A DNA stretch of 64,000 bases from UBA6182 sp964479585 (GTDB taxonomy: Bacteria; Bacillota_I; Bacilli_A; Erysipelotrichales; Erysipelotrichaceae), in the NCBI GenBank assembly GCA_964479585.1, contig CAYZMP010000001.1, forward strand, positions 44,718 to 108,717. Reading direction: 5' to 3'. A model generated the notes under the pieces. It saw only the letters and a list, made by a program, of their open reading frames with translations. It was not told the origin of the DNA and made no database searches. This document shows, piece by piece, positions 7,971 to 18,129 of the stretch. The first letter of the stretch is position 1. Each line of letters begins with the position of its first letter. Both the position numbers and the translations under genes were made by a program.

Positions 7971-8168
7971 ATGCAAGGAAAAGTTAAAAAGTTCAACAAA
8001 GAAAAAGGATACGGCTTCATCAAGTTAGAAGACGATCGCGATGTTTTCTTCCACTACTCACAACTAGTGATGGAAGGATACAAAACCATTGAAGAAGATG
8101 CAGAAGTTGAGTTCGAATTGGTTAATGGTGAACGTGGTCTTCAAGCACATAATATTGTTAAGCTATAA
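7971..8168 (+). CDS. Cold-shock domain protein (CspA family)
   Basis: A 65-residue single cold-shock domain, full family length. RNP1 is KGYGFIKLE (residues 12-20) and RNP2 is VFFHYSQL (25-32), the aromatic surface that binds single-stranded RNA and DNA. Such proteins melt RNA secondary structure and act in transcription antitermination and cold adaptation. It is monocistronic, with a good promoter at 7903-7931 and a terminator at 8174-8203. The only purine-rich site (AAAGGA) lies about 13 bases before the ATG, a longer gap than elsewhere in this window. Confidence 0.95.
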   Translation: MQGKVKKFNKEKGYGFIKLEDDRDVFFHYSQLVMEGYKTIEEDAEVEFELVNGERGLQAHNIVKL

Positions 8169-8173
8169 TCAAT

Positions 8174-8203
8174 AAAAGGTTGGAAATCCCAACCTTTTAT
8201 TTT
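8174..8203 (+). terminator. Terminator of the cold-shock gene
   Basis: A perfect 10-bp stem (8174-8183 with 8189-8198) with a 5-base loop, followed by ATTTTT. Confidence 0.9.
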
Positions 8204-8232
8204 TATGATAAAATAATGCATGGAGGAAGTAT

Positions 8233-10569
8233 ATGGCAAATTTATTATCGTCAATTTTTAATTTCGATAAAAAGAGAATACGTGAAATTGAAAAGTTGGC
8301 ACAACAAGTCGATGATTTAAAAGATAAGTACAAAGCAATGTCTGATGATGAGCTAAAGGCTCAAACAGATATATTGAAAAAGCGATTAGAAAATGAAAGT
8401 TTAGATGACATCATGTTTGATGCTTTTGCCGTTGCACGTGAAGCAGCACTACGTGTCATTGGTGAGTATCCATATTTTGTTCAAATCATGGGTGCTATTG
8501 TTTTACATCAAGGTGATATCGCTGAGATGAAAACGGGAGAAGGTAAAACCTTAACTTCAGTGTTACCTGTATACTTAAATGCACTTACTGGAAAAGGTGT
8601 GCATGTTGTTACTGTCAATGAATATTTAGCACAACGTGATGCAGAGTGGATGGGACAAATTCATAAGTTTTTAGGTTTAACCGTGGATGTTAATGTGCGT
8701 TCAAAATCTGCATCATTGAAACGTAAATCCTTTGAGTGTGACATCACATACACAACCAACGCTGAAATTGGATTTGACTATTTACGTGATAACATGGTAA
8801 CGGATGTCAAAGAGCGTGTGTTGCGTAACTTAGAGTTTGCCATTGTGGATGAGGTTGACTCCATTTTAATTGATGAATCAAGAACACCACTTATTATTTC
8901 TGGTGGTCAAAAGCAAACAGCTAACCTTTATCAACAAAGTGATCGTTTTGTTAAAAAGCTTGTCGAAGGTGAAGACTATGAAATTGATGTTAAAGCAAGA
9001 ACAGTTCAACTTAGTGAACAAGGTGTAGCGAAAGCAGAAAAGACATTTGGTGTTAATAACCTATACGATCTTAAACATACACATTTAGTACATCATTTGC
9101 ATCAAGCATTAAAAGCAAACTACATCATGATTAAAGATATCGAATATGTCGTGCAAGAACGACAAATCGTTATTGTGGATCAGTTTACAGGTCGTTTAAT
9201 GCCAGGTCGTGCTTACTCAGATGGTTTGCATCAAGCGATCGAAGCAAAAGAAAATGTACCAATTAAACAAGAAACAACAACAATGGCAACCATCACTTAT
9301 CAAAATTTCTTTAGACTTTACTCGAAACTTTCAGGTATGACTGGTACCGCAAAAACAGAGGAAGAAGAATTCTTAAGTATATACAACATGAGAGTGGTCG
9401 AGATTCCAACAAACAAACCAGTTATTCGACAAGATTTATCGGATGCAGTCTTTGGGACTAAAAAAGCAAAATATGAAGCTTTGGTTAGTGAAGTTAAAGA
9501 ACTACACGAAAAAGGTCAACCTGTACTTGTAGGTACGATTGCAGTTGAAACAAGTGAATTTTTAAGTAAAATGTTTAGTCAACGTAAAATTAAACATGAA
9601 ATACTAAATGCAAAAAACCATGCTCGTGAAGCTGACATTATTGCTAAAGCAGGACAGAAAGGGTCTGTGACTATTGCCACTAACATGGCTGGTCGTGGTA
9701 CCGATATTAAACTTGGCGAAGGTGTACGTGAATTGGGTGGTTTAGCTGTTTTAGGTTCTGAAAGACATGAATCACGTCGTATTGATAATCAGTTACGTGG
9801 ACGTTCTGGACGTCAAGGAGATCCAGGGTATTCCCGTTTTTATGTTTCTGTACAAGATGAACTGATGGTTCGCTTTGGATCAGAAAGAATGGAAGGCGTC
9901 TTTAAAACATTAGGCGATGTTCCTATTGAATCAAAGATTATTACCCGTTCTATTTCTTCTGCACAAAAACGAGTGGAAGGTGTTAACTTTGATGTTCGTA
10001 AAACATTGCTTGAATACGATGATGTCCTTCGTCAACAACGTGAAATTATTTATGAACAACGCAACTTCTTATTAGAAAACACAGATGTTCATTCAATTGT
10101 AAAAGACATGTTTGATCGTGTTGTGTTAAACATTGTATCATCTTATACCGATAGAACACCAAAAGAACCTGTTGTGGATATTGATGGTGTGCTAGAAGCG
10201 CTACATAAAATGGGATTTGAAGATGCTAACTTAACAAAAGCACAGTTAGCAAATCAGTCGCTTACAGATATTGAGAAGATAGCGACCGATGCCGTATGGA
10301 CATATTATGATAATAAGATTGACGAGTTTCGTTCACAAATACTACCAATAGAGAAAAACTTAGTGCTTCGAATTATTGATAGAGCATGGGTTGAACATAT
10401 TGATACGATGAGCAAATTAAGAGAAGGTATACATCTACGTTCTTATGCACAAAATAATCCTCTTCAAGCATATGTTAGTGAAGGCTTTGAAATGTTTGAA
10501 GAGATGATGCATCGTATATCACAAGAAACAGTAACTTATTGTATTAATGTGAAGATTGAAAAGAAATAG
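8233..10569 (+). CDS. secA: Protein translocase ATPase SecA
   Basis: A 778-residue SecA, the motor that pushes preproteins through SecYEG. Seen in order: N-terminal docking helix, nucleotide-binding domain 1 with Walker A TGEGKT (residues 101-106) and Walker B VDEVDSILIDESRTP, the preprotein cross-linking domain, domain 2 with TNMAGRGTDIKLG and GRSGRQGDPG, then the helical scaffold and wing. It stops soon after the two-helix finger region (EEMMHRIS) and lacks the usual C-terminal Cys-rich zinc-binding tail that binds SecB and phospholipid, which shorter Gram-positive forms also lack. The ribosome binding site GGAGG precedes ATG 8233. prfB follows by 9 bases, the classic secA-prfB pair. Confidence 0.98.
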   Translation: MANLLSSIFNFDKKRIREIEKLAQQVDDLKDKYKAMSDDELKAQTDILKKRLENESLDDIMFDAFAVAREAALRVIGEYPYFVQIMGAIVLHQGDIAEMKTGEGKTLTSVLPVYLNALTGKGVHVVTVNEYLAQRDAEWMGQIHKFLGLTVDVNVRSKSASLKRKSFECDITYTTNAEIGFDYLRDNMVTDVKERVLRNLEFAIVDEVDSILIDESRTPLIISGGQKQTANLYQQSDRFVKKLVEGEDYEIDVKARTVQLSEQGVAKAEKTFGVNNLYDLKHTHLVHHLHQALKANYIMIKDIEYVVQERQIVIVDQFTGRLMPGRAYSDGLHQAIEAKENVPIKQETTTMATITYQNFFRLYSKLSGMTGTAKTEEEEFLSIYNMRVVEIPTNKPVIRQDLSDAVFGTKKAKYEALVSEVKELHEKGQPVLVGTIAVETSEFLSKMFSQRKIKHEILNAKNHAREADIIAKAGQKGSVTIATNMAGRGTDIKLGEGVRELGGLAVLGSERHESRRIDNQLRGRSGRQGDPGYSRFYVSVQDELMVRFGSERMEGVFKTLGDVPIESKIITRSISSAQKRVEGVNFDVRKTLLEYDDVLRQQREIIYEQRNFLLENTDVHSIVKDMFDRVVLNIVSSYTDRTPKEPVVDIDGVLEALHKMGFEDANLTKAQLANQSLTDIEKIATDAVWTYYDNKIDEFRSQILPIEKNLVLRIIDRAWVEHIDTMSKLREGIHLRSYAQNNPLQAYVSEGFEMFEEMMHRISQETVTYCINVKIEKK

Positions 10570-10578
10570 AGGGACATT

Positions 10579-11680
10579 ATGGAGTTATATGAACTAAAAC
10601 AAAACATTGAAAATGTAGTACATAAGCTTAACCAGCTTGGAGACTCTCTTTGACGTAGCTGCTAAAAAAGAAGAAGTAAAAAATATTGAAGATCAAATGA
10701 GTGCCTCTGATTTTTGGGATGATAATCAAAAAGCCAATAAGCTTATTGTAAAAAATAATCAACTAAAGAGTATAGTGGATACATACGACACATTGAAAGC
10801 ATCCTTTGATAGCCTTAAAGAGACCGTTGATCTATTAAAAGAAGCATTTGATCAAGAAATGAAAGAAATGGTTGAAGAAGAATATCAAACAATGATAAAG
10901 ATGTTTGATGAGTTTGAAGTCAATGTACTACTTAGTCATGACTATGACAAAAGTAGTGCGATTGTGGAATTACATCCAGGAGCCGGTGGTACGGAAAGCC
11001 AAGATTGGGTTTCCATGCTTTATCGTATGTATACACGTTGGGCTGAGAAAAAAGGTTATAAAGTTAGCGTGCTACACTTTTTAGAAGGTGAAGAGGCAGG
11101 AATTAAATCAGTATCATTTTTAGTTGAAGGACATATGGCCTACGGTTATTTAAAGACTGAAAAAGGGGTTCATCGTTTAGTTCGTATTTCGCCTTTTGAT
11201 GCTTCTGGTAGAAGACATACTTCTTTCGCGTCAGTGGATGTAATGCCGCAGTTTGATAATGAAATTACGATAGAGATTAATGATAGTGACATTGAAGTAG
11301 AAACAATGCGTGCTAGTGGTGCTGGTGGGCAACACGTTAACAAAACAGACTCCGCTGTTAGAATTACACATATTCCTACAAATATTGCGGTGACCTGTCA
11401 AGCAGAGCGTTCACAGCTAAAAAACAGAGAAAAAGCTATGAACATGTTAAAGAGTAAGTTGTATCAAATTGAAATTGAAAAACAAAATGAAAAGCTAGCA
11501 GACATTAAAGGAGAACAAAAAGCCATTGAGTGGGGAAGTCAAATCCGGTCGTATGTGTTTGCGCCATACACATTAGTCAAAGATCTACGTACTCAAGTAG
11601 AAGAGGGTAATGTAAATAAAGTGATGGATGGTGAACTTGATGCCTTTATCTATGCTTCGTTAAAAATGAATGTAAATTAA
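10579..11680 (+). CDS. prfB: Peptide chain release factor 2, made by programmed +1 frameshift
   Basis: The gene starts at ATG 10579 and reads 24 codons (MELYELKQ...LGDSL) to an in-frame TGA at 10651. A +1 shift on CTT-TGA-C continues with Asp-Val-Ala-Ala to the stop at 11680, giving 366 residues, the usual RF2 length. Shown directly are the slippery CTTTGAC and a GGAG stimulator a few bases upstream. The SPF anticodon-like tripeptide is in RISPFDASG and the catalytic GGQ in GAGGQHVNKTDSAV. RF2 releases at TGA and TAA; low RF2 favours the shift, so the gene regulates itself. Starting at an internal Met downstream of the shift would lose the N-terminal helix. Confidence 0.97.
10636..10654 (+). 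promoter_or_regulatory. RF2 autoregulatory +1 frameshift site
   Basis: CTT TGA C at 10648-10654, with an upstream GGAG (10639-10642) able to pair with 16S rRNA. This is the standard RF2 recoding signal. Confidence 0.92.
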
Positions 11681-11685
11681 CAAAT

Positions 11686-11709
11686 AAAGCACACTATCTG
11701 TGTGCTTTT
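11686..11709 (+). terminator. Terminator of secA-prfB
   Basis: AAAGCACAC (11686-11694) and GTGTGCTTT (11700-11708) form a perfect 9-bp stem with a 5-base loop and T-rich end. Confidence 0.88.
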
Positions 11710-11826
11710 ACTATTAAATAAAGAACAAATAGTTAAAATATATTGATTTTTGACAATGGTGTTTACTATAATTAAACTAACAAAATAAAGGACCATCATA
11801 TAATAATGATGGGTAGGGGAATTTGT

Positions 11827-14800
11827 ATGAAACATGCATTAAGAAGATTTTTTGTATTAGTTTCGGTTTTTTTGCTGTGTGCAAATAGTGCGCATAATTT
11901 ACGACTAGTACAATCACAAGAGCAAGGTTCTAATAATTTAGTGGATATTGTGATTGATGAGGGACAAGAGGATTTATCAAGCTTATTTGATAGTATTGAC
12001 CGGTTTACTCAATATGGTCTTGCGAAAGTTTCTAAGCAAGTAGGTGTGTTTAGTGAGGAATGGGATGGATATATAATTGAACATCCAATAATAAAATATG
12101 GCCTCATTAACACTAAAGGTGAACTTGTATTAGATGTTATCTATAATCAAATAAATGATTATGATGAAAACTATTATGAAGTATATATTGAACATGATTA
12201 TCAGTATACATCAGGGTTAGTTTCTAAAAGAACAGGTGAGATAATTATTGAACCTAAATATTCTTGGTTACCAAACCTATTTGAGAACAATTATGCTGTT
12301 CTTCATTATGTAGACTTATCAGAAGAACAACACAATTATTACGCTGAACTGTTTACAACGAAAGATAATATAATTAAAAAAGCAGAATTACCAACTGAGT
12401 TAAGTAATTCTAAGGTTAACTGGTTTTGGATAAATGAATTATCAGAGAATCTTTACATGGTTAATGCATCGGTCTATATTGATTTAAGTGAAGAGCTAGG
12501 TTTAGGTGCTGGAGGATATGGTTTTGATACTCGTTGGTTAACGGATTCAGAGTTAAACATTATCAATATTGATGGAATTAGTAATATTCAAGAAGTATTT
12601 ACTTATAATGATTTAACGTACATATTAACCTATGAGTGGTTTGAAAATAATCCTGAAAAAAGCTCAAGTGCAAATATATATGTAGGTGAAATTATTGATG
12701 GAGTTTATGAGTATGAGACGATTGCTAGTGATGTACCGTATGCTTGGTATAATCGTAGAAACGCAACGATAGAATATGCTCAAAGCCATAACAATTGGAG
12801 AATGCTAGAGTATAATCTTGAGACACAAACCGTTGTGATGCGTGATGATTGGAATAATCAAAGTACATTTGAAATACGTAGCATACCAAATTTGGTATTT
12901 AGACATAATTGTAATAACGATGATTTTTCGTGTAGTTTAGAAGCGTTTGAAAAAAATGATTCAACACATACAAACAACTTATTTGAAGGTAAGAATGTAT
13001 CATGGATAAATTATCTTGACACGAGTACATATGAATTGCATTTATCAAATAATAAAAAGAACATATTTAGAAAATCCACAGTAAATGGTTCAGATGCATA
13101 TTTTTACTTGTTGGAAAATGATTATGACGGTTGGGCATATATTGAAGATGATATGTTAACATTAAACAATTGGATAAATGACACAAACTTTACAACAGTA
13201 ATAAATATTAAAGATGTTAGCTCAACAATACTATCTGAAAGCGATAGATATATTGTTAATAATCTTAAAGATACATGGTCTTACTCACAAGGTAAATACT
13301 TATTTGTTCAAACGTATAACAGTGACAATGGCACATTTAATTCATTAGTCATGGATATGCAACTTAATAAAAGAGTGCTGGATAGTGTCAAAGATCTTAG
13401 TGTTGTTTTTTATGATGATATGTTATATGGATCTTATGAAGTTGCAAGCAAGCGACAAGGATTTATTTATGATGGGGTACTTAGATTTTTAAATGCGAGT
13501 TGGTTTACACTATTTAATGACTATGGATTTTCGAAATATTACTTAAACGAAAGCGAATATTCTGTAGAAGGAATCATAGATAGAAATGGAAGAGTTATTG
13601 TAGAAGCAAATCAGGTGAATCCATATTATGATTATGATGGACAAGGTAATCATGTTTTTACTTCATTTAATTGGAATACTATAGATGATAATTATATTTA
13701 TGAGAGTTATTATCATTATTTAGACAACATGGGTGAATTAACAACATATGGTCCTTATAGCGAGTATGTGAGATTTGAGAAAAATAAACCTACTAAATTA
13801 AAAAATAGTGATAGTGAGTATCTATTTATAAAAGATAATCAGATGCTGACACACATTAACGAAAATTTAAAGAATGCAATTCATGTTTCTGATTATTTAG
13901 GTGGGTATATTACCTATAGTAAAGAAAGTGGTGGTACTACTGAGAAATTTGTTATAAGTGAAACAGAAGGGCCTTTACAGATTGATGCAGCAGCAGAGGT
14001 TGTTGGACGATTTGTTTCATTTAATAACAATGATGATGAGAGTGGTGTATTAACTGTAGTTAAGTATATTGAGTCAATAGATAATGAAGTCATAAACTAT
14101 TTAGAAGTTGATGAAATTTTTACTACGTTTGATAATGTTCGTGTGGTTAGTGATACACTTTATTTACAAAGATACGAGAATGATGGGCAGTGGAGAAATA
14201 GAGCGATTTTAGTTAATCTAGATAATGATGAAGGATCAAAGTTTAGTGTTTTTGAAAGTGTAACTATTGATAGTATCAGCTACGATGTACAGGATGTGTA
14301 TGAGTTTAGCCCTGATGATGATGCTACATCAACAGATGGCTTTTATTTAGTTCGTGTACAAAACAGTGAAAGTGATTCAAGAGTGGGGGTAATTGATGGA
14401 AATGGAAATATTATAATATCACCAATTCATCAAGGGGTTTATGCATATAAGGATTACTTTATTATCGAAAACGGAGAAAATAATAATAGCTTGTATTCAA
14501 GAAGTGGTGATATTCTGCTTCGTGATGCTAATGGAGATGAAGTAACTTTCAATCATGTTGAACTTCATGATGAAAAGTTCTTAAGAACATATGCAATTGA
14601 TCTAAAGGACAATACTAACACTAGTGTATCTTTCTATTTAGATGAACATGAATTTAAATACTTGGGAGAGTTTTATTTAGAAAAAATTGAGAATACTGAG
14701 TTGTTTAGATATCAAGTGTATGATCTAGAAAGTGATCAATCATATGTTGGGATAATAAACAGTAAGGGTGATACTGTCATTTCTCATTTAGAGAAATACA

Positions 14801-17800
14801 ATAGTTTCGAGCTTGATAAAAAGAATCAACTTATTATTCCGTGGGGTTGGTATGAGGATGATTTAGGGAATCAAGTGAGTTTAGGTGGTCTTTTTGATAT
14901 CCAAGGAAATGTTATTTTACCAAAAGATTATCAAATTGAGTTAGATTATGATAGCAGAGAGATTGCCATTGATAAAAACGGTTTTGTACGAGTGAATAAA
15001 AATAATGTATACAAGCAGTACTACTTTGATGATGCTGAACAACAATGGGAGTCTCATCAGCTTGGAACTACCAACATTTTCCATTTAGCAACTAGAAAAT
15101 TAGTTTTTGATTCGAATATAGTTTTAATAAATAAACTCCATAACAACGATAGTTTCTATCATGTTAATCGAGTGGAAGTAACTGATGAAGAATTTTCTAC
15201 TGAAAATGCTCAACAATATGGAGATAATCGAGTTGTAGAAATTGATGGTATCGAATACATTTTAAAAACTAGTTTAGCATTATATAGTGATGATTTTGAA
15301 GAAGTTGTTCCATTTGGTGACTACAATTCTATAGAGGTTTTTGAGAACAATGAGCAATATTTTAAAGTTACGATTTCGGATGGAAGTCAAGAACTTACTG
15401 GAATTTCAAATCAACGAGGAGTTTTGGTTGTTGAGCCAAAGTATAATTTTATTGAGTACATTAAAGAATGGAACTTGTATATTTTCAACTCTCAAATAAT
15501 TGATGAACATCACACTATTATCCATGAGGAGTCACTTGTGGTAGATGCAAACTTTGAATCAATATTTGAAAACAGCTATCATCAAACACAATACAACTTT
15601 GATATGGAATGGTTGATCCTCAGCAATAGAGAAATAATGACAACCAGTGAAAATGAGGAAGTTGACGTTATGTTAACGGGGTTTTACGATCTAAAATCAA
15701 AAACATTGGTAGAACCTCAATTTGAGCACATAAACTATCATGATAACTCAACAAGTAATGCGTATGTTGTTAGAAAGATAAATGGTGTAAAAAGCATACA
15801 AACGCATTGTTTAGAAATCTTTAATGGAGAGGAAATGGTTGAAGAGTGTTGGCAAAATATAGATTATGACAGTTCATATGGCATAATTAGAAAAAATGGC
15901 GAGTATTTGTTAGAGCCAATCTATGGGTATATTTCAGAACCTAATAGCCAAAACTATGCAACGTTTGGAGAAATTAAGGAAATCAAATATTTTGATGAGT
16001 ATTATGAAGAGGAATTCATTATTTATAATAGAATCAATGCAGGCTTAGTGAGTCTTGATAGTGGGGTTGTTGTTGAGCCAAAATATTCCCGTTTTGAACC
16101 AACAGAATACTCACGTGATCATAGTGATCCACCTATCTTTGATAAAAACAATCATATTAAGGTTATTATTGAAAATATGACGGAAACGGATTGGTATTAT
16201 CGTGTTGGTTTAATTGATAAACAAGGTGAAGTTGTTGAGCCAAAATACCATGATGTGTACTTTTTAGATGGAAATTATTACATGCGTGCAACAAATGGAT
16301 CTTGGATTATTCGTAACGCAGTAACAAATCAAGAGATTAATATTAACTTGGACGAGCTAGAAGTGTATGTAAGTTCAATTGAGATGCTCGATGATTACTT
16401 TATTATTGAAAGTAAAGAATTCACTGAATTTGGAGAGTACTCTGACTATGCTGTATTTACCAAAGATTTAGAACCGCATATTGACTTTGGTCATAGTTCA
16501 ATTCGTTTTGATGGTACTTATTGGTATTTAGAAAAGTACAATGAACTGTTTAATGCTTACCAATATGCAGTAATGAACACCGATTTAGAATATCTTGTAC
16601 CATTTGAAAATAAATATGATAGTTTAGGAGAGTATGTAGGTGGATATGCTATTGGACAAAGTGGCCAACGCCAATCTACACAAGAACAAGACGAAGATGA
16701 GTCGTTATTCAATATGTTCTTTACTAAGGTATCAGCTAATGAAGACGACGACTTTGTCTTAGACATCTTAAATGAACAAGGACAAGTTGTTGGAGATTTA
16801 AGTGATAAGTATGACAGTGTTACATTATTAGGGATGGACGGGGACGATGTTAAAGCATTGGTTGTTATTGATGGTAAATACTATATCGGTACACTTGTAA
16901 CTAATGAAGTTGAAGAAGAAGAGATTATTGAAGTAACAAGTATCGACATTTTACAAAGCACTATCAGCCTAAAAGTTGGTCAAACAGCTCAATTAGATGG
17001 TGTGATATTGCCAATTAATTACACAGAGAGTGTTTCACAATCTTGGAGTAGTGATGATGAAAGTGTTGCTGTAGTAGATGGAAAAGGTCTTGTTAAAGCT
17101 GTGGGAGTTGGTACAACAAAGATAAACTTCTTAGTAAATGATTTTGTTGCTTCTACCATGGTTACTGTGTCAGCTCAATACGCTGCACCACAACCACTTG
17201 ATGATGCTCAACAAAACTTCTATAATCAGTTAGTCAATGCTCTAAATGGAGATGTTGAGTTAACGGATGAACAATGGTTAGATTTGTTGACAACTTTAGT
17301 AGATAATATGGATCTTCTACTTTACTTCAATGATGAGCAGTCTGAAAGACTTGAAGAAGTGTATCTAAGGGTATTTGCAGACAATCTAACATACAACTTT
17401 GATAATGGTGATAACTTAATTGATAAGGCTGTAGGATTTATTTTGGCAAGTGATTTACAAAGCTTACTTGATAAAAAACAGGTAGTCATCAATGTTAAAA
17501 TAGTAAGTGAACTACTTGATACAGATAAACAACAAATCGATAGTTTTATTAGTAGTCGAAACTATGATGATACGTTGTTCTATAGTTTTGATGCGACTTT
17601 TGCTCAAACTATTGATGGATTAAGTGTAGAACCAATTATTGTCCGACCTGTAATGTTGAGAAAAGCAATTCCTGATTATTTAATGAATCAAGGAAACTTA
17701 CAAGCCATTACAATTCACAATGGTATTTTAGAAGAGATGGTAGTTGAGACAAAAGAAGGTGCATTTATACTTAGGAGTGATAAGTTCTCTGCATTTAGTG

Positions 17801-17967
17801 TCTTTGCGCCCAAACCTGCACCATCAAGCTCAACCGATGATCCTGTAATCGAAGATAATGATACAGGCTCAATTAGTTACCTATGGTGGATTTTAGCATT
17901 AATAGCTGCTCTGCTAGCTGGTGGAGTTACATTATTTGTAAAAAACAAAAAAGAAGTAGTAGAATAG
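11827..17967 (+). CDS. Giant secreted, membrane-anchored WG-repeat protein with Big_2 domain
   Basis: A 2046-residue surface protein. It has an N-terminal signal peptide (KHALRRFF then a hydrophobic core, cleavage near residue 30). About 1650 residues of divergent WG/KWG-type beta repeats follow (for example YGLINTKGELVLD, GLVSKRTGEIIIEPKYSW, GLVSLDSGVVVEPKYSRF, VGLIDKQGEVVEPKYHDV). Then come a Big_2 Ig-like domain (about residues 1700-1785, with SVSQSWSSDDESVAVVDGKG), an alpha/beta domain, and a C-terminal transmembrane helix (YLWWILALIAALLAGGV) with a short Lys-rich tail. There is no LPxTG, so it should be held by the helix. The chain is acidic. Start 11827 follows AGGGG by seven bases; ATGs seven and eight codons upstream are possible. 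A role in adhesion or envelope interactions is a guess. Confidence 0.8.
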   Translation: MKHALRRFFVLVSVFLLCANSAHNLRLVQSQEQGSNNLVDIVIDEGQEDLSSLFDSIDRFTQYGLAKVSKQVGVFSEEWDGYIIEHPIIKYGLINTKGELVLDVIYNQINDYDENYYEVYIEHDYQYTSGLVSKRTGEIIIEPKYSWLPNLFENNYAVLHYVDLSEEQHNYYAELFTTKDNIIKKAELPTELSNSKVNWFWINELSENLYMVNASVYIDLSEELGLGAGGYGFDTRWLTDSELNIINIDGISNIQEVFTYNDLTYILTYEWFENNPEKSSSANIYVGEIIDGVYEYETIASDVPYAWYNRRNATIEYAQSHNNWRMLEYNLETQTVVMRDDWNNQSTFEIRSIPNLVFRHNCNNDDFSCSLEAFEKNDSTHTNNLFEGKNVSWINYLDTSTYELHLSNNKKNIFRKSTVNGSDAYFYLLENDYDGWAYIEDDMLTLNNWINDTNFTTVINIKDVSSTILSESDRYIVNNLKDTWSYSQGKYLFVQTYNSDNGTFNSLVMDMQLNKRVLDSVKDLSVVFYDDMLYGSYEVASKRQGFIYDGVLRFLNASWFTLFNDYGFSKYYLNESEYSVEGIIDRNGRVIVEANQVNPYYDYDGQGNHVFTSFNWNTIDDNYIYESYYHYLDNMGELTTYGPYSEYVRFEKNKPTKLKNSDSEYLFIKDNQMLTHINENLKNAIHVSDYLGGYITYSKESGGTTEKFVISETEGPLQIDAAAEVVGRFVSFNNNDDESGVLTVVKYIESIDNEVINYLEVDEIFTTFDNVRVVSDTLYLQRYENDGQWRNRAILVNLDNDEGSKFSVFESVTIDSISYDVQDVYEFSPDDDATSTDGFYLVRVQNSESDSRVGVIDGNGNIIISPIHQGVYAYKDYFIIENGENNNSLYSRSGDILLRDANGDEVTFNHVELHDEKFLRTYAIDLKDNTNTSVSFYLDEHEFKYLGEFYLEKIENTELFRYQVYDLESDQSYVGIINSKGDTVISHLEKYNSFELDKKNQLIIPWGWYEDDLGNQVSLGGLFDIQGNVILPKDYQIELDYDSREIAIDKNGFVRVNKNNVYKQYYFDDAEQQWESHQLGTTNIFHLATRKLVFDSNIVLINKLHNNDSFYHVNRVEVTDEEFSTENAQQYGDNRVVEIDGIEYILKTSLALYSDDFEEVVPFGDYNSIEVFENNEQYFKVTISDGSQELTGISNQRGVLVVEPKYNFIEYIKEWNLYIFNSQIIDEHHTIIHEESLVVDANFESIFENSYHQTQYNFDMEWLILSNREIMTTSENEEVDVMLTGFYDLKSKTLVEPQFEHINYHDNSTSNAYVVRKINGVKSIQTHCLEIFNGEEMVEECWQNIDYDSSYGIIRKNGEYLLEPIYGYISEPNSQNYATFGEIKEIKYFDEYYEEEFIIYNRINAGLVSLDSGVVVEPKYSRFEPTEYSRDHSDPPIFDKNNHIKVIIENMTETDWYYRVGLIDKQGEVVEPKYHDVYFLDGNYYMRATNGSWIIRNAVTNQEININLDELEVYVSSIEMLDDYFIIESKEFTEFGEYSDYAVFTKDLEPHIDFGHSSIRFDGTYWYLEKYNELFNAYQYAVMNTDLEYLVPFENKYDSLGEYVGGYAIGQSGQRQSTQEQDEDESLFNMFFTKVSANEDDDFVLDILNEQGQVVGDLSDKYDSVTLLGMDGDDVKALVVIDGKYYIGTLVTNEVEEEEIIEVTSIDILQSTISLKVGQTAQLDGVILPINYTESVSQSWSSDDESVAVVDGKGLVKAVGVGTTKINFLVNDFVASTMVTVSAQYAAPQPLDDAQQNFYNQLVNALNGDVELTDEQWLDLLTTLVDNMDLLLYFNDEQSERLEEVYLRVFADNLTYNFDNGDNLIDKAVGFILASDLQSLLDKKQVVINVKIVSELLDTDKQQIDSFISSRNYDDTLFYSFDATFAQTIDGLSVEPIIVRPVMLRKAIPDYLMNQGNLQAITIHNGILEEMVVETKEGAFILRSDKFSAFSVFAPKPAPSSSTDDPVIEDNDTGSISYLWWILALIAALLAGGVTLFVKNKKEVVE

Positions 17968-17994
17968 AACGGTTTTGTATATGAAATAAGCAAA

Positions 17995-18060
17995 AAAAGA
18001 TTTCTTTATTGTTACAACACAGATAACTTTGTGTTTCTAGCAATAGGAAATCTTTTCTTT
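17995..18060 (+). terminator. Long imperfect hairpin, probable terminator of the giant gene
   Basis: AAAAGATTTC (17995-18004) pairs with GAAATCTTTT (18047-18056), extended inwards by TTATTG with CAATAG and an ACACA/TGTGT tip. A T-rich stretch ends it. Confidence 0.6.
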
Positions 18061-18091
18061 AGGCTTGAATACTCAGAATTAAATTAAACAA

Positions 18092-18113
18092 AAAAAAAGA
18101 CAGCTGAGCTGCC
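18092..18113 (-). terminator. Terminator of the cmt/ygg-like operon
   Basis: GACAGCT (18099-18105) pairs with AGCTGCC (18107-18113) with one G-U pair. On the minus strand it is followed by nine T. Confidence 0.75.
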
Positions 18114-18129
18114 TTTTAGAAACAATTTA

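Noticed and set aside
10579..10660. prfB frame break as a pseudogene
   Set aside because: CTT-TGA-C with an upstream GGAG is the conserved RF2 frameshift signal, and the joined product has normal RF2 length.
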